The position numbers were made by a program, and so were the translations under genes. A stretch of DNA of 64,000 nucleotides. Source: Aradus depressus (taxonomy: Eukaryota; Arthropoda; Insecta; Hemiptera; Aradidae). The notes under the pieces were generated by a model. That model worked only from the letters and a program-made list of their open reading frames with translations. It did no database searches and was not told the DNA's origin. The DNA lies in the NCBI GenBank assembly GCA_963662175.1, contig OY759227.1, forward strand, positions 8,154,501 through 8,218,500. The letters run 5' to 3'. Of this stretch, positions 29,139 through 41,671 are shown one piece after another; within the stretch, counting starts at the first letter, position 1, and every line of letters begins with the position of its first letter.

Positions 29139-31278
29139 GCAGGAAGAGCCCATCGACAAACAAACATACCCCGACAATACTATGACTGCCCCAGACCAGG
29201 TGAATTCATCAAGCATAAAAGAGGACGAAATCACAGACAGACTGACAGGCAATGAAGAAAACATAACTTTCCCAGACGACGTCAGAATATTATCTCTGAT
29301 GCAGGAATTTACCGACTTACTTCTATGTGAAGATTACGTAACGAACAAACCGACACCAAAATGCCCCGAAATAACCATGACGATAGGGACAACGGAACAC
29401 AAGACATTAGGGTTACTTGATTCTGATTCTGAAATCACTGGAATACAGGAGGAGTTCTTCAACCGAATTAAGAATGACATACCGACAGACGAACTCAACA
29501 TATTACCCGTTCAAAATATGTATATAACTACTGCAACTAACAGACGTTCCAAGAAAATCACCCAACAGATCATGACCAGACTAAACCTAAGCGACATATA
29601 TGACTTCGACGGACACCTATATGTTATCCCGGACCTCAGTCATGAAATTATTATAGGTAATGACATGCTGCACTCCTTAAGAGCTAGCATTGATTTTCAA
29701 AGCAACCAATTTATTATCAGAGCCGACGGACAGACCTTCAACATCCCCTTACAGACAAATGAAGTTGCTAACAGCCCAAAGCTTATGAGGGAATTACAGG
29801 TGAGACCACTAGCACCAACCGACACGACTGACGTAGAAGACAAAATACAGGAGACAATAAACTCATTAGGGAAACGACACTGTAAACTTGCAGAGACTTT
29901 TAGACAATTAGTTCAAGACAACTTCAATATTATTAGTAAAATTCCGGGACTTATTAAAGATTTTGAATATACACTTAAATTGACAGACGATACTCCGTTT
30001 TTTTTTTTAAATTACCCAATACCCTACTACCGTTTGACATTAGTGAGACAGGAAATCCAAAACCTACTGACTAACCATATAATAGAGCCCGCATACAGTC
30101 AATTTATTTCACCTCTCGTTTGTATTATGAAGAAAGACCAATCCGTTAGATTATGCACCGACGGCCGGCATTTAAATTCTCGATTAGATTCAGACCACGA
30201 CCGTACCAGTAATATCGACACTATTTTGGCCAATTGCAATAACGCGAAATATTTTACTACCATCGATTTAACTAAGAGTTTTTATCAAGTCAATTTAGCA
30301 GTAGAGTCACGTAAATATACCGCGTTTATGTTCGACGGCCGAACTTATCAATTCACGCGTGTCCCTTTTGGTTTAAAAATTAGTTCCGCGGCACTGAATC
30401 GAGCATTAACCCCAATTTTAGAAGATTTGAGACCCCACGTTTTAATTTATGTTGATGACCTATTAATTTTAACCGATTCTGTTTCCCACCACGTCGAACT
30501 ATTACGGAATATTTTCCAACGTTTTTCTGATCACGGGATCACCATTAATTTCGCGAAGTCAAATTTCTTTTATACTAGCATCGACTATATCGGATATACT
30601 TTGACCTCGGACGGCATTAGGCCACAGACTGACAAAATTAAAGCAATAAGAGACTGCCCCGCGCCACAGAACAGGAAACAATTACGGTCGTTCCTGGGAC
30701 TGACTAATTACTACCAACGTTTTAGCAGGCAGTACTCAGACAAAGTAGGACGACTTCGAGATTTACTCAAGACAAATAGTAAATGGACCTGGACAAAAGT
30801 AGAAGACGGACTTTTTAATGACATTAAAGAACAATTCATTGGATCAACATTACTAAGACATCCCGATTTTAACCGACCTTTTCACCTACAGACAGACGCT
30901 AGTGGTTTTGCAATTGGTGCCCAATTATTTCAGATAATTAATGACGAAATTAGGATCGTCCAGTTTGCAAGTAGGATGCTGCAGGCAAATGAGCTCAATT
31001 TTACCACCACTGAGAAAGAACTATTGAGCATAGTATGGGCTGTTAGAAAATTCCAAACATATTTACTTGACCGACAATTTACAATACAGACAGACCACAA
31101 GGCTCTGATATATTTAAATAAATGTAAAAATCTCCCTGGACGATTACAGAGATGGGCATTATTCTTCCAACAGTTTAATTTTAGCATTGACCACATCAAA
31201 GGAAAGGATAACCTAGTAGCTGATCATTTGAGCTGCTACCCGACTAATGGCAACCCCGTAAAAAATATCCACAGGTAA
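29077..31278 (+). pseudogene. Gypsy protease, reverse transcriptase, RNase H
   Basis: A 733-codon frame. The protease site reads LLDSDSEIT (about residue 115), where a DTG or DSG triad is required; the third position is Asp, so protease is probably dead. RT motifs are intact: VRLCTDGRHLN, TIDLTKSFYQV, FTRVPFGLK, and YVDD near residue 457, then RSFLGLTNYYQRF. RNase H follows with TDASGFAIGA, TTTEKELLSIV, IQTDHKALIYL and DNLVADHLS, its acids in place. The frame ends at TAA 31276-31278, and integrase continues in the -1 relation from about 31272. Homopolymer TTTTTTTTTT near 29999 did not break it. Confidence 0.88.
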
Positions 31279-32531
31279 ACCTCATCAAAGACGACCTACG
31301 ACTGTTACCGACACTCCTTGAGGCCTTCCACGATAATTATATTAGCGATCCTCACATTAATGAAGGACATTTGGCTCTTCCAGCAGAGTTCGATCCCGAT
31401 AGTACATTTCCAAAATGTTGTTACCGGAACAATTTAATATTAGCCCATGTAATTTCAGATGACCCCATTAGAATCATTGTTCCGGAAATTTCAGATTTAT
31501 TGATCATTGAGCTTTTTCATAAAGACCATGGACACATAGGACAAGGAAAGACATATTATTTATTAAATTCCCGATTTATTATTAACAGTGTGAAACGAAA
31601 AATCGCGACGATTATTAAATCTTGCCACATATGCCAAACTTGCAAAATTACAAATTATACTTTAACGGCGGGATATATCCATTTAAAGAATTCCAAACCA
31701 CTGGAGACTGTATCCGTAGACTATTTAAGCCCACTTCCGACAGCTCCAGGAAACTTTAAACATTTATTTGTAATCATAGATAATTTTTCAAAATACACTA
31801 GACTCTACCCCGTAACCACCGCAAACACCGAGCACGCATTAAGATGTGTGCAAGATTTTTGCGATAAAGCAGGCACCCCCCTTAGAATCGTTTCAGATCA
31901 CGGAACCCAATTTACCTCCAGAAAATGGCAAGAGAAATTAAATTCATTAGACATCATTCCAGCCTATGCGTCCATACGGCACCCTCAATCCAATAGAACC
32001 GAAAGAAGTAACCGCGATATCGGAGAATACCTCAGGACATTACTGCATGACAAAAAACAGACGATATGGACTAGGAAGCTGGACAAAATTGAATTCTTAT
32101 TAAATAATACTTACCATCAAGGGATCAATGGATATCCCATAGAAGTTCATTTTGGACAGAGACATCAGACGACTTTTGACGACATCTTGGCAGAATTCAC
32201 CGAGACAACATATGACGATAGGATATATGACATTTCGGGACTACATCAACAAACTTACAAATTTACAGAAAGGCAGGCCGAGAGACAGAAACAAAAATTT
32301 GAGAAACGACACAAACAGACTACATTAGAAATTGGCGATCAGGTGTTAGTACAATCTCTGCGAATACCCACCGGTAAGAGGGAAATATCCAAGTTATTAC
32401 CATTCTGGGAAGGACCTTACCAGATATTAGATAAGGAAAGTCCTCAAATTTTTATTTTAGGACACCTCGGCAGCGACGAAGTGGGAGGAGTATTTTATAT
32501 GACCTCACAGAAGCCGTGTATTAGCGGATAA
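31272..32531 (+). CDS. Gypsy integrase
   Basis: Open from the end of pol to 32531. The N-terminal HHCC zinc site (HKDHGHIGQGK, then CHICQTC) and all three core acids are visible: VSVDYLSPL, VSDHGTQF and NRTERSNRDI. A basic C-terminal domain follows (RQAERQKQKFEKRHKQ, FWEGPYQIL). It catalyses insertion of the element's cDNA. It is separated from the RT frame by one apparent single-base shift near 31270, so it has no start of its own in this copy. It is the best-preserved integrase in the window. Confidence 0.85.
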   Translation, partial: QVNLIKDDLRLLPTLLEAFHDNYISDPHINEGHLALPAEFDPDSTFPKCCYRNNLILAHVISDDPIRIIVPEISDLLIIELFHKDHGHIGQGKTYYLLNSRFIINSVKRKIATIIKSCHICQTCKITNYTLTAGYIHLKNSKPLETVSVDYLSPLPTAPGNFKHLFVIIDNFSKYTRLYPVTTANTEHALRCVQDFCDKAGTPLRIVSDHGTQFTSRKWQEKLNSLDIIPAYASIRHPQSNRTERSNRDIGEYLRTLLHDKKQTIWTRKLDKIEFLLNNTYHQGINGYPIEVHFGQRHQTTFDDILAEFTETTYDDRIYDISGLHQQTYKFTERQAERQKQKFEKRHKQTTLEIGDQVLVQSLRIPTGKREISKLLPFWEGPYQILDKESPQIFILGHLGSDEVGGVFYMTSQKPCISG

Positions 32532-34424
32532 ATTTACAAGCAGGCTAGAGAAGCGCTAGGGCTCTCTTTGAGATTAACGATCTTACTTCAGCCGAGTTAG
32601 GGGGGCGATTATTGCAGACGAGATCGCGGCCCTAGAGTCAGGGAGGAGATTTGTGACGTCTCTGTGGGTGTCCATCCCCAGCTATCCCAGTAACAGTTAG
32701 GCAAAGTCACACACACATAAAACAGACACTATTCTTTATTATTTGGGTATTATTTATTATTTTACACTAACGGCCAACATCTCATTACAAAACAGTACAC
32801 ACAGAAATTGCACATATACATTTATTGGGGACACGGGATTTATTATTTAATTTTATTTTTTAATAGAATAAGGCAGACGGGGACTTTCTGGCCCTCCCCT
32901 GGGGCTTAACATCGAGCATACCCCCCTTAGTCGAGCTCAATGATTCCAAAGTGAATCGCCAGGTTGTAGATATAATTTTAGATAATAAGTTAGTTTTAGT
33001 TGTTTTATATAAATTTAGTAATAGGGCATTTTTTGTAAATAGTAGATAGTTTAGATAATAAGTTAGTTTTATTTTTTTGTTTATATTTAGTAATAGGATA
33101 TTTTTTTAATAGTATTAGTAAGTCTTTTTCTTTTTATATTGATAGTTTGGGATAAGTTAATTTAGGTTATGGTGTCATTTTAATTTAACGTAATTGTAGG
33201 ACGGGGCATAAGAGGTATGGATTGGCCATCCATGGGAATATACCTACGTATTTAAATTTGATTATGAGACGCGGATCTGAGTAGGATGACAGCGGGGTGA
33301 TGGCACACACATTCGTGAATGATCATATTTGATAAATATATCCCTACTGTATTTGTATTTTTGTATTTGGAATATTCTAAATTATCTCTTCAAAATTTTT
33401 TTTGTATTTTGACTAATATTTGTATCCGATCAGTGTAACTGTTAATAATGTCACATTAACTCATCTTTATTCTATTTGACCATTATGTTAGCCCATTGAT
33501 ATTTTTTAAATGTATTTGTCACATATATCCAGGTATGGACCTTACTTATTATGATGCAGTGTCGACCAGGGAAGGTCAAATGTCAATTTTGTTATTTTAT
33601 TTAAGAAATCCTAGGGCAAGGTGCCGAAGCATACATGACTGAAGGGGGATATAGATATTAGAAACTGGAGGGGATTCCCAGAATAGAAATTGAATTATCG
33701 TACACTCAGAGAAGGGGCCACTCCATAGATGCTTGTAGAATCCATTTAAAAGGGCGGGAGTTTGTTTTACTTATTTTTTTTTATGCCATGAACTGACTGT
33801 TTGAACTGAAGAAGGGGTTTCGCTACTTGATTAATGCGGATGCCGGAATTTACATATGTTTATGAAACTGAGATGGGATTTGAATGGGCTTATTTTTTTT
33901 TCAATTTTATTTCGTCGTCATTCCGGCAGAAGGTAAATACCTGTCGAAGGCCTAAGGAGGCATATGGTTAGGGTCTGGTCAACCCAAATTTTTGTTGAAG
34001 CGGATTAGGGATATGGGAATTCAGTTGAAGCATTGTCGAGGCGTGGGGCCGTTTTTGATGTTTTAACCAGTCAGTGAATCTATGCTAGAAATAGAATCGT
34101 CGTTATTTGCCAATGGAGAGGGTCAACTCCAAGAAGTACAATGTAAAGTAGACTCATGCTTTGGTCACGCATGCATAGGCAAGCCATGCCGAATAGAAAG
34201 GAAATTTAAAATCATGTTTTGGTCACGCATGATAATGAGGTCGATACCTGAGTATTTGTAATATATAATTATTTTATTATGACTTTGGGCAAGTCTTTCT
34301 TTTAATGAATATTGGTTAAGTGTATATGCTCAGTGAACAAGCAAGTGTTAAGTGAAACTAATAAAATATGTGACTTCCAATGGTAATTTAGCCGACATAT
34401 TTTATTTTAACGGGAATGGGGGAT
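32532..34424 (+). other. Long 3' non-coding region of Gypsy element
   Basis: 1.9 kb without a supported ORF where some Gypsy elements carry env. It contains a G run (TTAGGGGGGCG, about 32598), two similar TAGTTTTA/TAGTAATAGG segments (about 32990-33030 and 33060-33100), duplicated CATGNTTTGGTCACGCATG (34157 and 34213), and the polypurine tract CGGGAATGGGGGAT ending at 34424. Confidence 0.6.
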
Positions 34425-35676
34425 ATTGTAGCGTGCCTACCTTATAGACAATATATAATGCTCAGAACTAGCGATGCTGCAGACAATCGCGATCGCTAGG
34501 AGTAAAATATGGCTTGTGAGGTGTTGAACGAAAGAGAATTGCATTCGGAAGAACATGCTCGAAACCAGCGATGGCTGCGAGGGAATCGCAATCGCTGGGA
34601 GCAGAAACAAAGAACAATAGAGATAGGGAATAAAAAGGAAGCCAGGATAATTGTCGGCATCCTGTATATAGTAATTATATTGTCGGCATCATTATTTTAT
34701 TAAACAGGGTTTTCACATAACTCTAATGAATATCCGGTGGGATTCACAGCTTAATATCCGCAGGCTATCACAGAACTCTTAAGTGGTCACCGGTGATTGG
34801 CTGGAGATGGGGTAGGCGGAGACTGACGACCAATGAGACATCAGGAATCATCCCCACCAAAAAGGAGGCCGAGGAAAGAGAGCAGTTTGGAAGTCATTCC
34901 TTCGTTCAACTCTCTTCGCTCAACTTTCCTTCGCTCAACTCTCTTAGCACTCTTGGCTCAACTTTTCGCTCATGTATCAACCGGTCACCACGTTACTATT
35001 ATATTTGACAGTGAGTTTCAGTATGTGATTTTAGATTCTTGGTTCACGTCTCGGATGATCAACATGTGCAGTTTATATTTGACAGTGAGTTTGAATATGT
35101 GAATTGAGCAGTATTCGTTCATGTTTGGGGCCATTCAGGCGAGTGAGATACATTTTGATTTCGGACGCACATAAACTCAGTGAACAATCTAAATTCTATT
35201 GTGGCCTTCAGGCAGACCTACAAGGTCTAGGTGAGTAGATGGGGTCTGAGAGATGTACATAAAGGATGATCACATCGCCACCTCCAGGGATCAGTATCGA
35301 GGTACCTCGTAATTAAGGTAGAAAGTCCTTCAGACATATGGCCAATTTATATTCAATTGTTTTTTCTTTTATAAATATTATACGTTCTTCTAAAATAAAT
35401 ATGTTACTGTTCAGGGTTTGAGTTGTCCATTCCATTTCCCTCCTCCCATTCTTCTTCTGGTTGACAACAATAATTAATTATTGTTAATTACTGAGGTCAA
35501 CTTACAGTTAGGAACTTGTACCCGTCCTTCTCGTGGGAGTGCATTTGGCTATCCAGGTATTGTTTTTATTAAAGTCGCGATGTAAAAATACTCAATTTTA
35601 ATAATTTTTCCGATATAATTTTATATTTACTAATTACGTAAAAATGCACTCACGCAGGAAGGAGAGGTGGTATAAT
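34425..35676 (+). repeat. 3' LTR of Gypsy element
   Basis: 1252 bp, ATTGTAGCGTG to GGTATAAT, about 99% identical by eye to the 5' LTR, followed by the duplicated ATAT. Confidence 0.92.
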
Positions 35677-35680
35677 ATAT

Positions 35681-36613
35681 TGTAATGACCCATATTGTTC
35701 ATTACATGAATATTTAATAAATGGAAAATAAGGTTCTTAGTTGCAATCATTGTATTAGACCTAAGGAAGGTTACTGGGGGTTATCAAATCGATTTGTACC
35801 AGGGTCGATATAGTATCAAAATAGATCAATTCATTCATTTCAATTATGTAATAAAATTAAATGATAAGCTAATAATGTGTTAACAATAAATGTAAGCAAT
35901 TAGGATTGTATACGGGAATATGTAAGTGTTATAAAAAAAAACAGATGTTTAGTAGTTTAAAGGCTGTAAAAATTGTGGCCAATGAGAGAGCGGAATCCAA
36001 AACGATGGAGAAGTGGTCTGTCCCCTCGTGGGGGTGTAGTATGGGAGAACTGTTCAGAGTAAGGTGGTCAAAAGTGCGGAAAGTAAACAAAAAAAAAAAT
36101 GTGAGTGAGTTAGTTTAAAAAAAAAAATATACAAAGTGTGTGTGAGATGGAAGAAAGGCATTCAGGGGAAGTGTCCCGAACAACTCCTACTACAGCAAAA
36201 AATGGAAACATGACGAGTATGAGCTAAATTAGGATCCGAAGAGAGAAGAAAACCAACGTGGCCACAATGTCTCCCACCATCTAGAACTTACCATGTTGAA
36301 AGCATCATTCCACCAATACGAACAATAGGCGAAAGGAGAAACGTCCTGCAGGTTCAGTAAATGTTGTGTCAAAACAAAAAAAAAAAAATATCTATGTGTG
36401 TAAAAGATTTGTGTCACTAACCCATAAAAATATGCCTTTTATGAATTTTAAATATATAAAAATGTAACAACTTATTTTAAAGTTTTTTTTTATTTATAAA
36501 AAAAATATATATAACCAGCTCATATCGTAATATAATTGCATATAATTTTTATTCTTAAATTTAAATATAAGAATTTAGATGTAAGCGTGTTAGCGTACGC
36601 AAGCGCTACTACA
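35681..36613 (+). repeat. LTR A of gag-remnant element
   Basis: 933 bp; contains runs AAAAAAAAACAG, AAAAAAAAAATG and ATTTAAATATATAAAAATGT. The same 3' end, CGCAAGCGCTACTACA, closes the fragment at 48551-48722. Confidence 0.85.
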
Positions 36614-36747
36614 TAATTGTCGCAACGAAGAAGGGACTGAAAACTTTTACTGGCGCCCGAAAGATAATTTTATATGTAAAAGAATTATTTATGTGTAAAT
36701 TATAAATTTTAATTAATTTCAATTCTGTGTAAAAGTTAGCATCAAAT

Positions 36748-37585
36748 ATGGCCGACTTTAACAATGGTTCAGGAGTCGCAACCCAAATCAAAGTTTAAAT
36801 AATAATGATATAAGTAATTCGGTACAGCAACTAATAGAAAAAAAGGGAATGAGTATTGTGGAAGTAAAAAATTATGTAGAGTCAAGGAAAAATGAATTCG
36901 AAAATAAAATAAAAATGAATAGTGAAAGCGCCCAGATAAATACAGATGCAAGAATATTATCATAAAAAATTAGCAGCTATTAAAAAAGTAAATAATGTAG
37001 TTGACCAAATGATCGAAGATAGAAATAAAAATCAAATATTTAGTATGCTCCAAAAATTAACAGACCAAAATGAAAATAATTTGTCCGAACTCAAAGAACA
37101 AAAAATTAATATTTTAGAACTTAAACAAAAAAATGAAAAATATACTTCCGAATTAAAAAAATAAAATTGAAGCAAGTAATAACGAAATTGACAAAATGAA
37201 TAAAAATACTGTGGAATTTGGTAATAAACGGATAGCAGAAACGGAAAAGATAACTAATAAAATGGATCAAATGATAAAAAGTAGTACGAACGATAATAAA
37301 AATATTAGTGAAACTGACAAACAAAATAATAACACGGACGAGATTATAGTGGAGAATAAAACGGACTTTGTAGACATTCAAAATAATTCTGAAAATACAT
37401 TAATAGTAGATGATACTCAGAAAAATAAGTTAAAGTTAACTAAAAAGAAATTAAAGACAAATAGGAGAGAGTGTAGGAAGGAAAATGAAATAAAAAAGAA
37501 ATTAAGAACAAATAAGAAACTAGACAAATTTAAATTTATTAAAAACATAATCAGAATAAATGGTATTGTGATAAAAAAAACATAA
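36748..37585 (+). pseudogene. Gag-like coiled-coil remnants
   Basis: A short start (MADFNNGSGVATQIKV, ATG 36748) breaks immediately. Further coding-like pieces follow in shifted frames: LIEKKGMSIVEVKNYVESRK (about 36818-36960), 36946-37164 (KKLAAIKKVNNVVDQMIED) and 37196-37585 (basic, KLKLTKKKLKTNRREC). The Lys/Asn/Glu-rich heptad character resembles the gag-like protein at 21700-22827. It is heavily AT-biased and broken at least three times. Confidence 0.45.
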
Positions 37586-37667
37586 GTATGGTAATTGTAG
37601 AAAAATAAAAATATTATATCATAAAAAGATCCCAAAATTAAGAATACATAAAATAAATAAAAATAAG

Positions 37668-37925
37668 ATGTCTAGAAAAATCGGATATCGGAAATTAAAT
37701 TTGAATAAATATCAAAATAAACATAATCATAACAAGAAAAAGAAACATAACTTCAGAAATGATAGTAATAAAAATAAGTTTAAAAATAGTAAGACATGGT
37801 ATATTAGTCAAATAAAGGAACCAATAAATAGAAAAATAATTATAAATAATAGTCACAAATTTCGGAGAAAAGATAATCGAAAACTAAATTTTAAATATAA
37901 AAGAAAGAAAATAATAAGTGTTTAA
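37668..37925 (+). pseudogene. Basic Asn/Lys-rich ORF
   Basis: 85 residues (MSRKIGYRKLNLNKYQNKHN start), extremely Lys/Asn/His-rich, in the gag-remnant element after the coiled-coil pieces. It could be the basic C-terminus of gag or chance AT-rich sequence. No recognised domain. Confidence 0.3.
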
Positions 37926-40247
37926 CCGATGAAATTTGCTTGTCTAGGATTATGATCTGGAACTATAAAATGTAACATTAAAATTAATAAAAAAAAATAA
38001 ACATAGAAAGTATCAGTCAATATGTTGAATTTTGTCGAAATGAATAATTGCAAAATAAAATGATATAATTAATTAATGAAAAATGTACCTGAGATTTGAT
38101 ATCACAATTTTGTCTGTCAAGAATTGTTTGCGTGTAAAATTTGAGTTAACAAAAATCAATAAAAAATTAATGTAAACAAAGAAGTTGTCACTCGAGATGT
38201 AAATAGTGTCTAATTAATAAATAATTGAAAGTAAAGAATAAATTAAACTAAAGTTAGAAATAAAAATATGGAGCGTAATTAACATGATATGTCAACCAAG
38301 TCTAGGTTGAGGAGACGAACTGATGAATAGATAAAGGATAAGACAGCTATTTAGAGTCTGTTATGATAAACAACTGATATTTGTAAACAGTCCAACAAAT
38401 GTCAATATTGGGTGTGTGTATTTTATTTTATGGTATGTCTTGTTATTTTTTTTTTGAATATGATGTATGCTATTTTGTTGTATTAGAGTGGTTGTATTAT
38501 AAAATAGGTAATAATGACCAATTTTGGGTCTAAGGCTGATTAAGAATATTATAGTGGGTGGTGTTCTATCAAAGAATAAAAAAAATAAAAAAAAAAAAAT
38601 AATTATAATAATAATTAAATTATAGGTAAATAATGTTTAGTGTACTCTGCATTCTGAACAGAAAATTTATTATTTTTAAATGTTTTTTAAATAAAAACAT
38701 ATTTATTTATTGATGTATTAGATTTATAAATGGTGGATGTTGTTATGTTATGGGAGATTTTATATAAGGGTTAGTAGTGCTATGAGATAAGCTATTTATT
38801 GATAGTTATGCATGCGTTTTTTTTTTTTTGGTGATAAAAATAAAAATATAAATAATAAAAATAGTTTACAGGGTTTGTTGTTGTGGTTTTAAAACGTAGC
38901 CATCAGCAATTTGGGAAATGTTGATCTAAGGAAAATTGCGACCTTACGTAGGCGAGTAAAATTCACCCATAAATGGTTTTTGAGAGCGATAATCGCTAGT
39001 AGTCTCAGAATAATAAGTGATGAAATTAGAACATCCACATGGATGAATAGATTACAAACGTCATAAAATTTCAATCATAACCTTGTAAGTAATTCCGTGT
39101 AAATAAATAAAAAAATAAAATAAAAAAAATTTGAGCATATACGGTAGAGATGTAACAGGAATATTTTTATGAAAAATATGGTCTTGTAAAAACATCATAG
39201 CAAAATTAGTACAGTAAATCAATAGGGAAAGTAGGTCGAGATAGCGTAAATAAAAGTAGTAAAAAAATAAAGGAATAAAATAACCATAATAAAAGGAATT
39301 GAAAATATAAATAATTATCTGAGTTATGTCTAATTGTGATAGTGATGTTATTAATAAATGGAATATTAAAGAAAAAAAAAATTATTAATGAAGGAAGTAA
39401 ATAAGAAAAAGAGGAAATATAAGTGGTAGGATGGAGTGTGGTGTAATTTTAATTAAAATGAAGGAATAATGTATGAATATTAAAAATTTAGTGGCATAGC
39501 CGACAGTGTAAGAGAATTTGTGTGAGTATATTTTTTTGAAGTAGGTAAAAATCCAAAGAGATTGGGATGGTTAAAAATTAATACCAAGGAAGATTATCTA
39601 TTTAATTTTAGATTATATTTAGGATTGTGGGTAAATTGTATGGCAAATAATGATTATTGTTGGAATTTTGAATGTACAATTTGCGTATGGAGAATAGAGT
39701 AGTGGTAGATAGAAGAAATGAGAAGGATAAAGTAATATATTCCAAGAAAATAAAGTAATATAAGAAAGTAAATCTAATATAACATTATGGTAAGACGTAA
39801 ACAAAATAATTAAATTAGATTTGTTACCTAATTGTTGTGTAATATTATTAAAGAGAGTTACCTTAAAGAATGTATTCCATGATAGATAAAGAAAATCACA
39901 TATAAATTAATTTTTTTAGCTTGAAGCACATTACGATTAGAATTTTATGTAACACTTAGTAATATTTTTATCAGTAAATACAACATAAATTTGAAATATC
40001 CAGTATAGGTTTATTGAGGTATGTGTGGATGTAATAAAAGAAGCTGGACTCCTAGGATATCTAAAAAAAAAAAATATATATATAATAAACAAAAATTTGT
40101 GTGTAATTAATTAATAATAGAAACTGGGTCACCATGCTATCTTGAGTCGCCAATTTGTACATGTAACCATAAGATTATGAAATAGTTTGGTACTAAACAC
40201 TAATGTAAGAAAATGAATGATATATTTTGATATTTAGCAGAGGACAA
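37926..40247. other. Non-coding interior of gag-remnant element
   Basis: 2.3 kb, very AT-rich, with A and T runs. ORFs of about 60 residues show no family signal. It ends at the polypurine tract before LTR B. Confidence 0.5.
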
Positions 40248-41174
40248 TGTAATGACCCATATTGTTCATTACATGAATATTTAATAAATGGAAAATAAGG
40301 TACTTAGTTGCAATCATTGTATTAGACCTAAGGAAGGTTACTGGGGGTTATCAAATCGATTTGTACCAGGGTCGATATAGTATCAAAATAGATCAATTCA
40401 TTCATTTCAATTATGTAATAAAATTAAATGATAAGCTAATAATGTGTTAACAATAAATGTAAGCAATTAGGATTGTATACGGGAATATGTAAGTGTTATA
40501 AAAAAAAACAGATGTTTAGTAGTTTAAAGGCTGTAAAAATTGTGGCCAATGAGAGAGCGGAATCCAAAACGATGGAGAAGTGGTCTCTCCCCTCGAGGGG
40601 TGTAGTATGGGAGAACTGTTCAGAGTAAGGTGGTCAAAAGTGCGGAAAGTAAACAAAAAAAAAAATGTGAGTGAGTTAGTTTAAAAAAAAAAATATACAA
40701 AGTGTGTGTGAGATGGAAGAAAGGCATTCAGGGGAAGTGTCCCGAACAACTCCTACTACAGCAAAAAATGGAAACATGACGAGTATGAGCTAAATTAGGA
40801 TCCGAAGAGAGAAGAAAACCAACGTGGCCACAATGTCTCCCACCATCTAGAACTTACCATGTTGAAAGCATCATTCCACCAATACGAACAATAGGCGAAA
40901 GGAGAAACGTCCTGCAGGTTCAGTAAATGTTGTGTCAAAACAAAAAAAAAAAAATATCTATGTGTGTAAAAGATTTGTGTCACTAACCCATAAAAATATG
41001 CCTTTTATGAATTTTAAATATATAAAAATGTAACAACTTATTTTAAAGTTTTTTTTTATTTATAAAAAAAATATATATAACCAGCTCATATCGTAATATA
41101 ATTGCATATAATTTTTATTCTTAAATTTAAATATAAGAATTTAGATGTAAGCGTGTTAGCGTACGCAAGCGCTA
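40248..41174 (+). repeat. LTR B of gag-remnant element
   Basis: Matches LTR A to CGCAAGCGCTA, then jumps back to ACGTCCTGCAGG, an LTR-internal position, starting the partial copy that follows. Confidence 0.85.
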
Positions 41175-41608
41175 ACGTCCTGCAGGTTCAGTAAATGTTG
41201 TGTAAAATAAAAACAAAAAAAAAAGGAAATATCTATGTGTGTAAAAGATTTGTGTCACTAACCCATAAAAATATGTCTTTTATGAATTTTAAATATATAA
41301 AAATGTAACAACTTATTTTAAAGTTTTTTTATTTATAAAAAAAAATATATAACCAGATCATATCGTAATATAATTGCATATAACTTTTATTCTTAAATTT
41401 AAATATTAATAATTTTAAATGTAAGCGAGTATAAGTACCGTTACATAATTGGCTCCCGAAAGCAGGGACTTTAAAAAAATAAATTAGAATAAAAATGTAA
41501 GATAGAAAAACTACCGTTACATAATTGGCTCCCGAAATAGGGACTTTAAAATTAAAAATTATAAAATTCAAAATTAAAAAATGTAAGCGAGAGTAAAACT
41601 ACCGTTAC
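41175..41608 (+). repeat. Partial LTR copy plus triplicated LTR-end/primer-site block
   Basis: 41175-41440 repeats the last 260 bp of the LTR (diverged subfamily). Then a block ACCGTTACA-TAATTGGCTCCCGAAA-GGGACTTTAAA occurs at about 41446-41490 and 41511-41550, and a third ACCGTTACA ends at 41608. TGGCTCCCGAAAGCAGGGAC resembles a Lys-type primer site. The block is therefore an LTR end plus primer site, duplicated in tandem, ending flush against the capsid pseudogene. Confidence 0.65.
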
Positions 41609-41671
41609 AATAAGTATTCGACAACATCCTAGACCCAATAGTACGAGACCGTACATGAGATATTTGACACC

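Larger units (their letters stand above)
25545..35676 (+). mobile_element. Full-length Ty3/Gypsy element with tRNA-Lys-type PBS
   Basis: 10.1 kb, with ATAT duplications at 25541-25544 and 35677-35680 and LTRs of 1253 and 1252 bp that differ at roughly a dozen positions. Gene order is gag, a G-patch ORF, protease-RT-RNase H, integrase; then 1.9 kb of non-coding sequence before the 3' LTR. Four or five frame changes and a mutated protease site disable this copy despite its young LTRs. Long LTRs plus a Lys primer site recall the Osvaldo/Ulysses group of insect Gypsy elements, but I assign this only tentatively. No env-like ORF. Confidence 0.9.
35681..41174 (+). mobile_element. LTR element with decayed gag only
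   Basis: LTR A 35681-36613 (933 bp, TGTAATGACC to CTACTACA) and LTR B 40248-41174 (927 bp, lacking the last few bases) are nearly identical. The internal 3.6 kb has only Lys/Asn-rich gag-like fragments and no pol, so it is non-autonomous. The sequence after LTR A (TAATTGTCGCAACGAAGAAG) would be the primer site region. AGCAGAGGACAA before LTR B is a short polypurine tract. It begins directly after the Gypsy element's ATAT duplication, so it too sits in the (AT)n tract. LTR B is joined to a partial third LTR copy. Confidence 0.75.

Noticed and set aside
36229..36417. 62-residue ORF found twice (also 40795-40983)
   Set aside because: Present twice only because it lies in the LTR; no domain and AT-driven composition.
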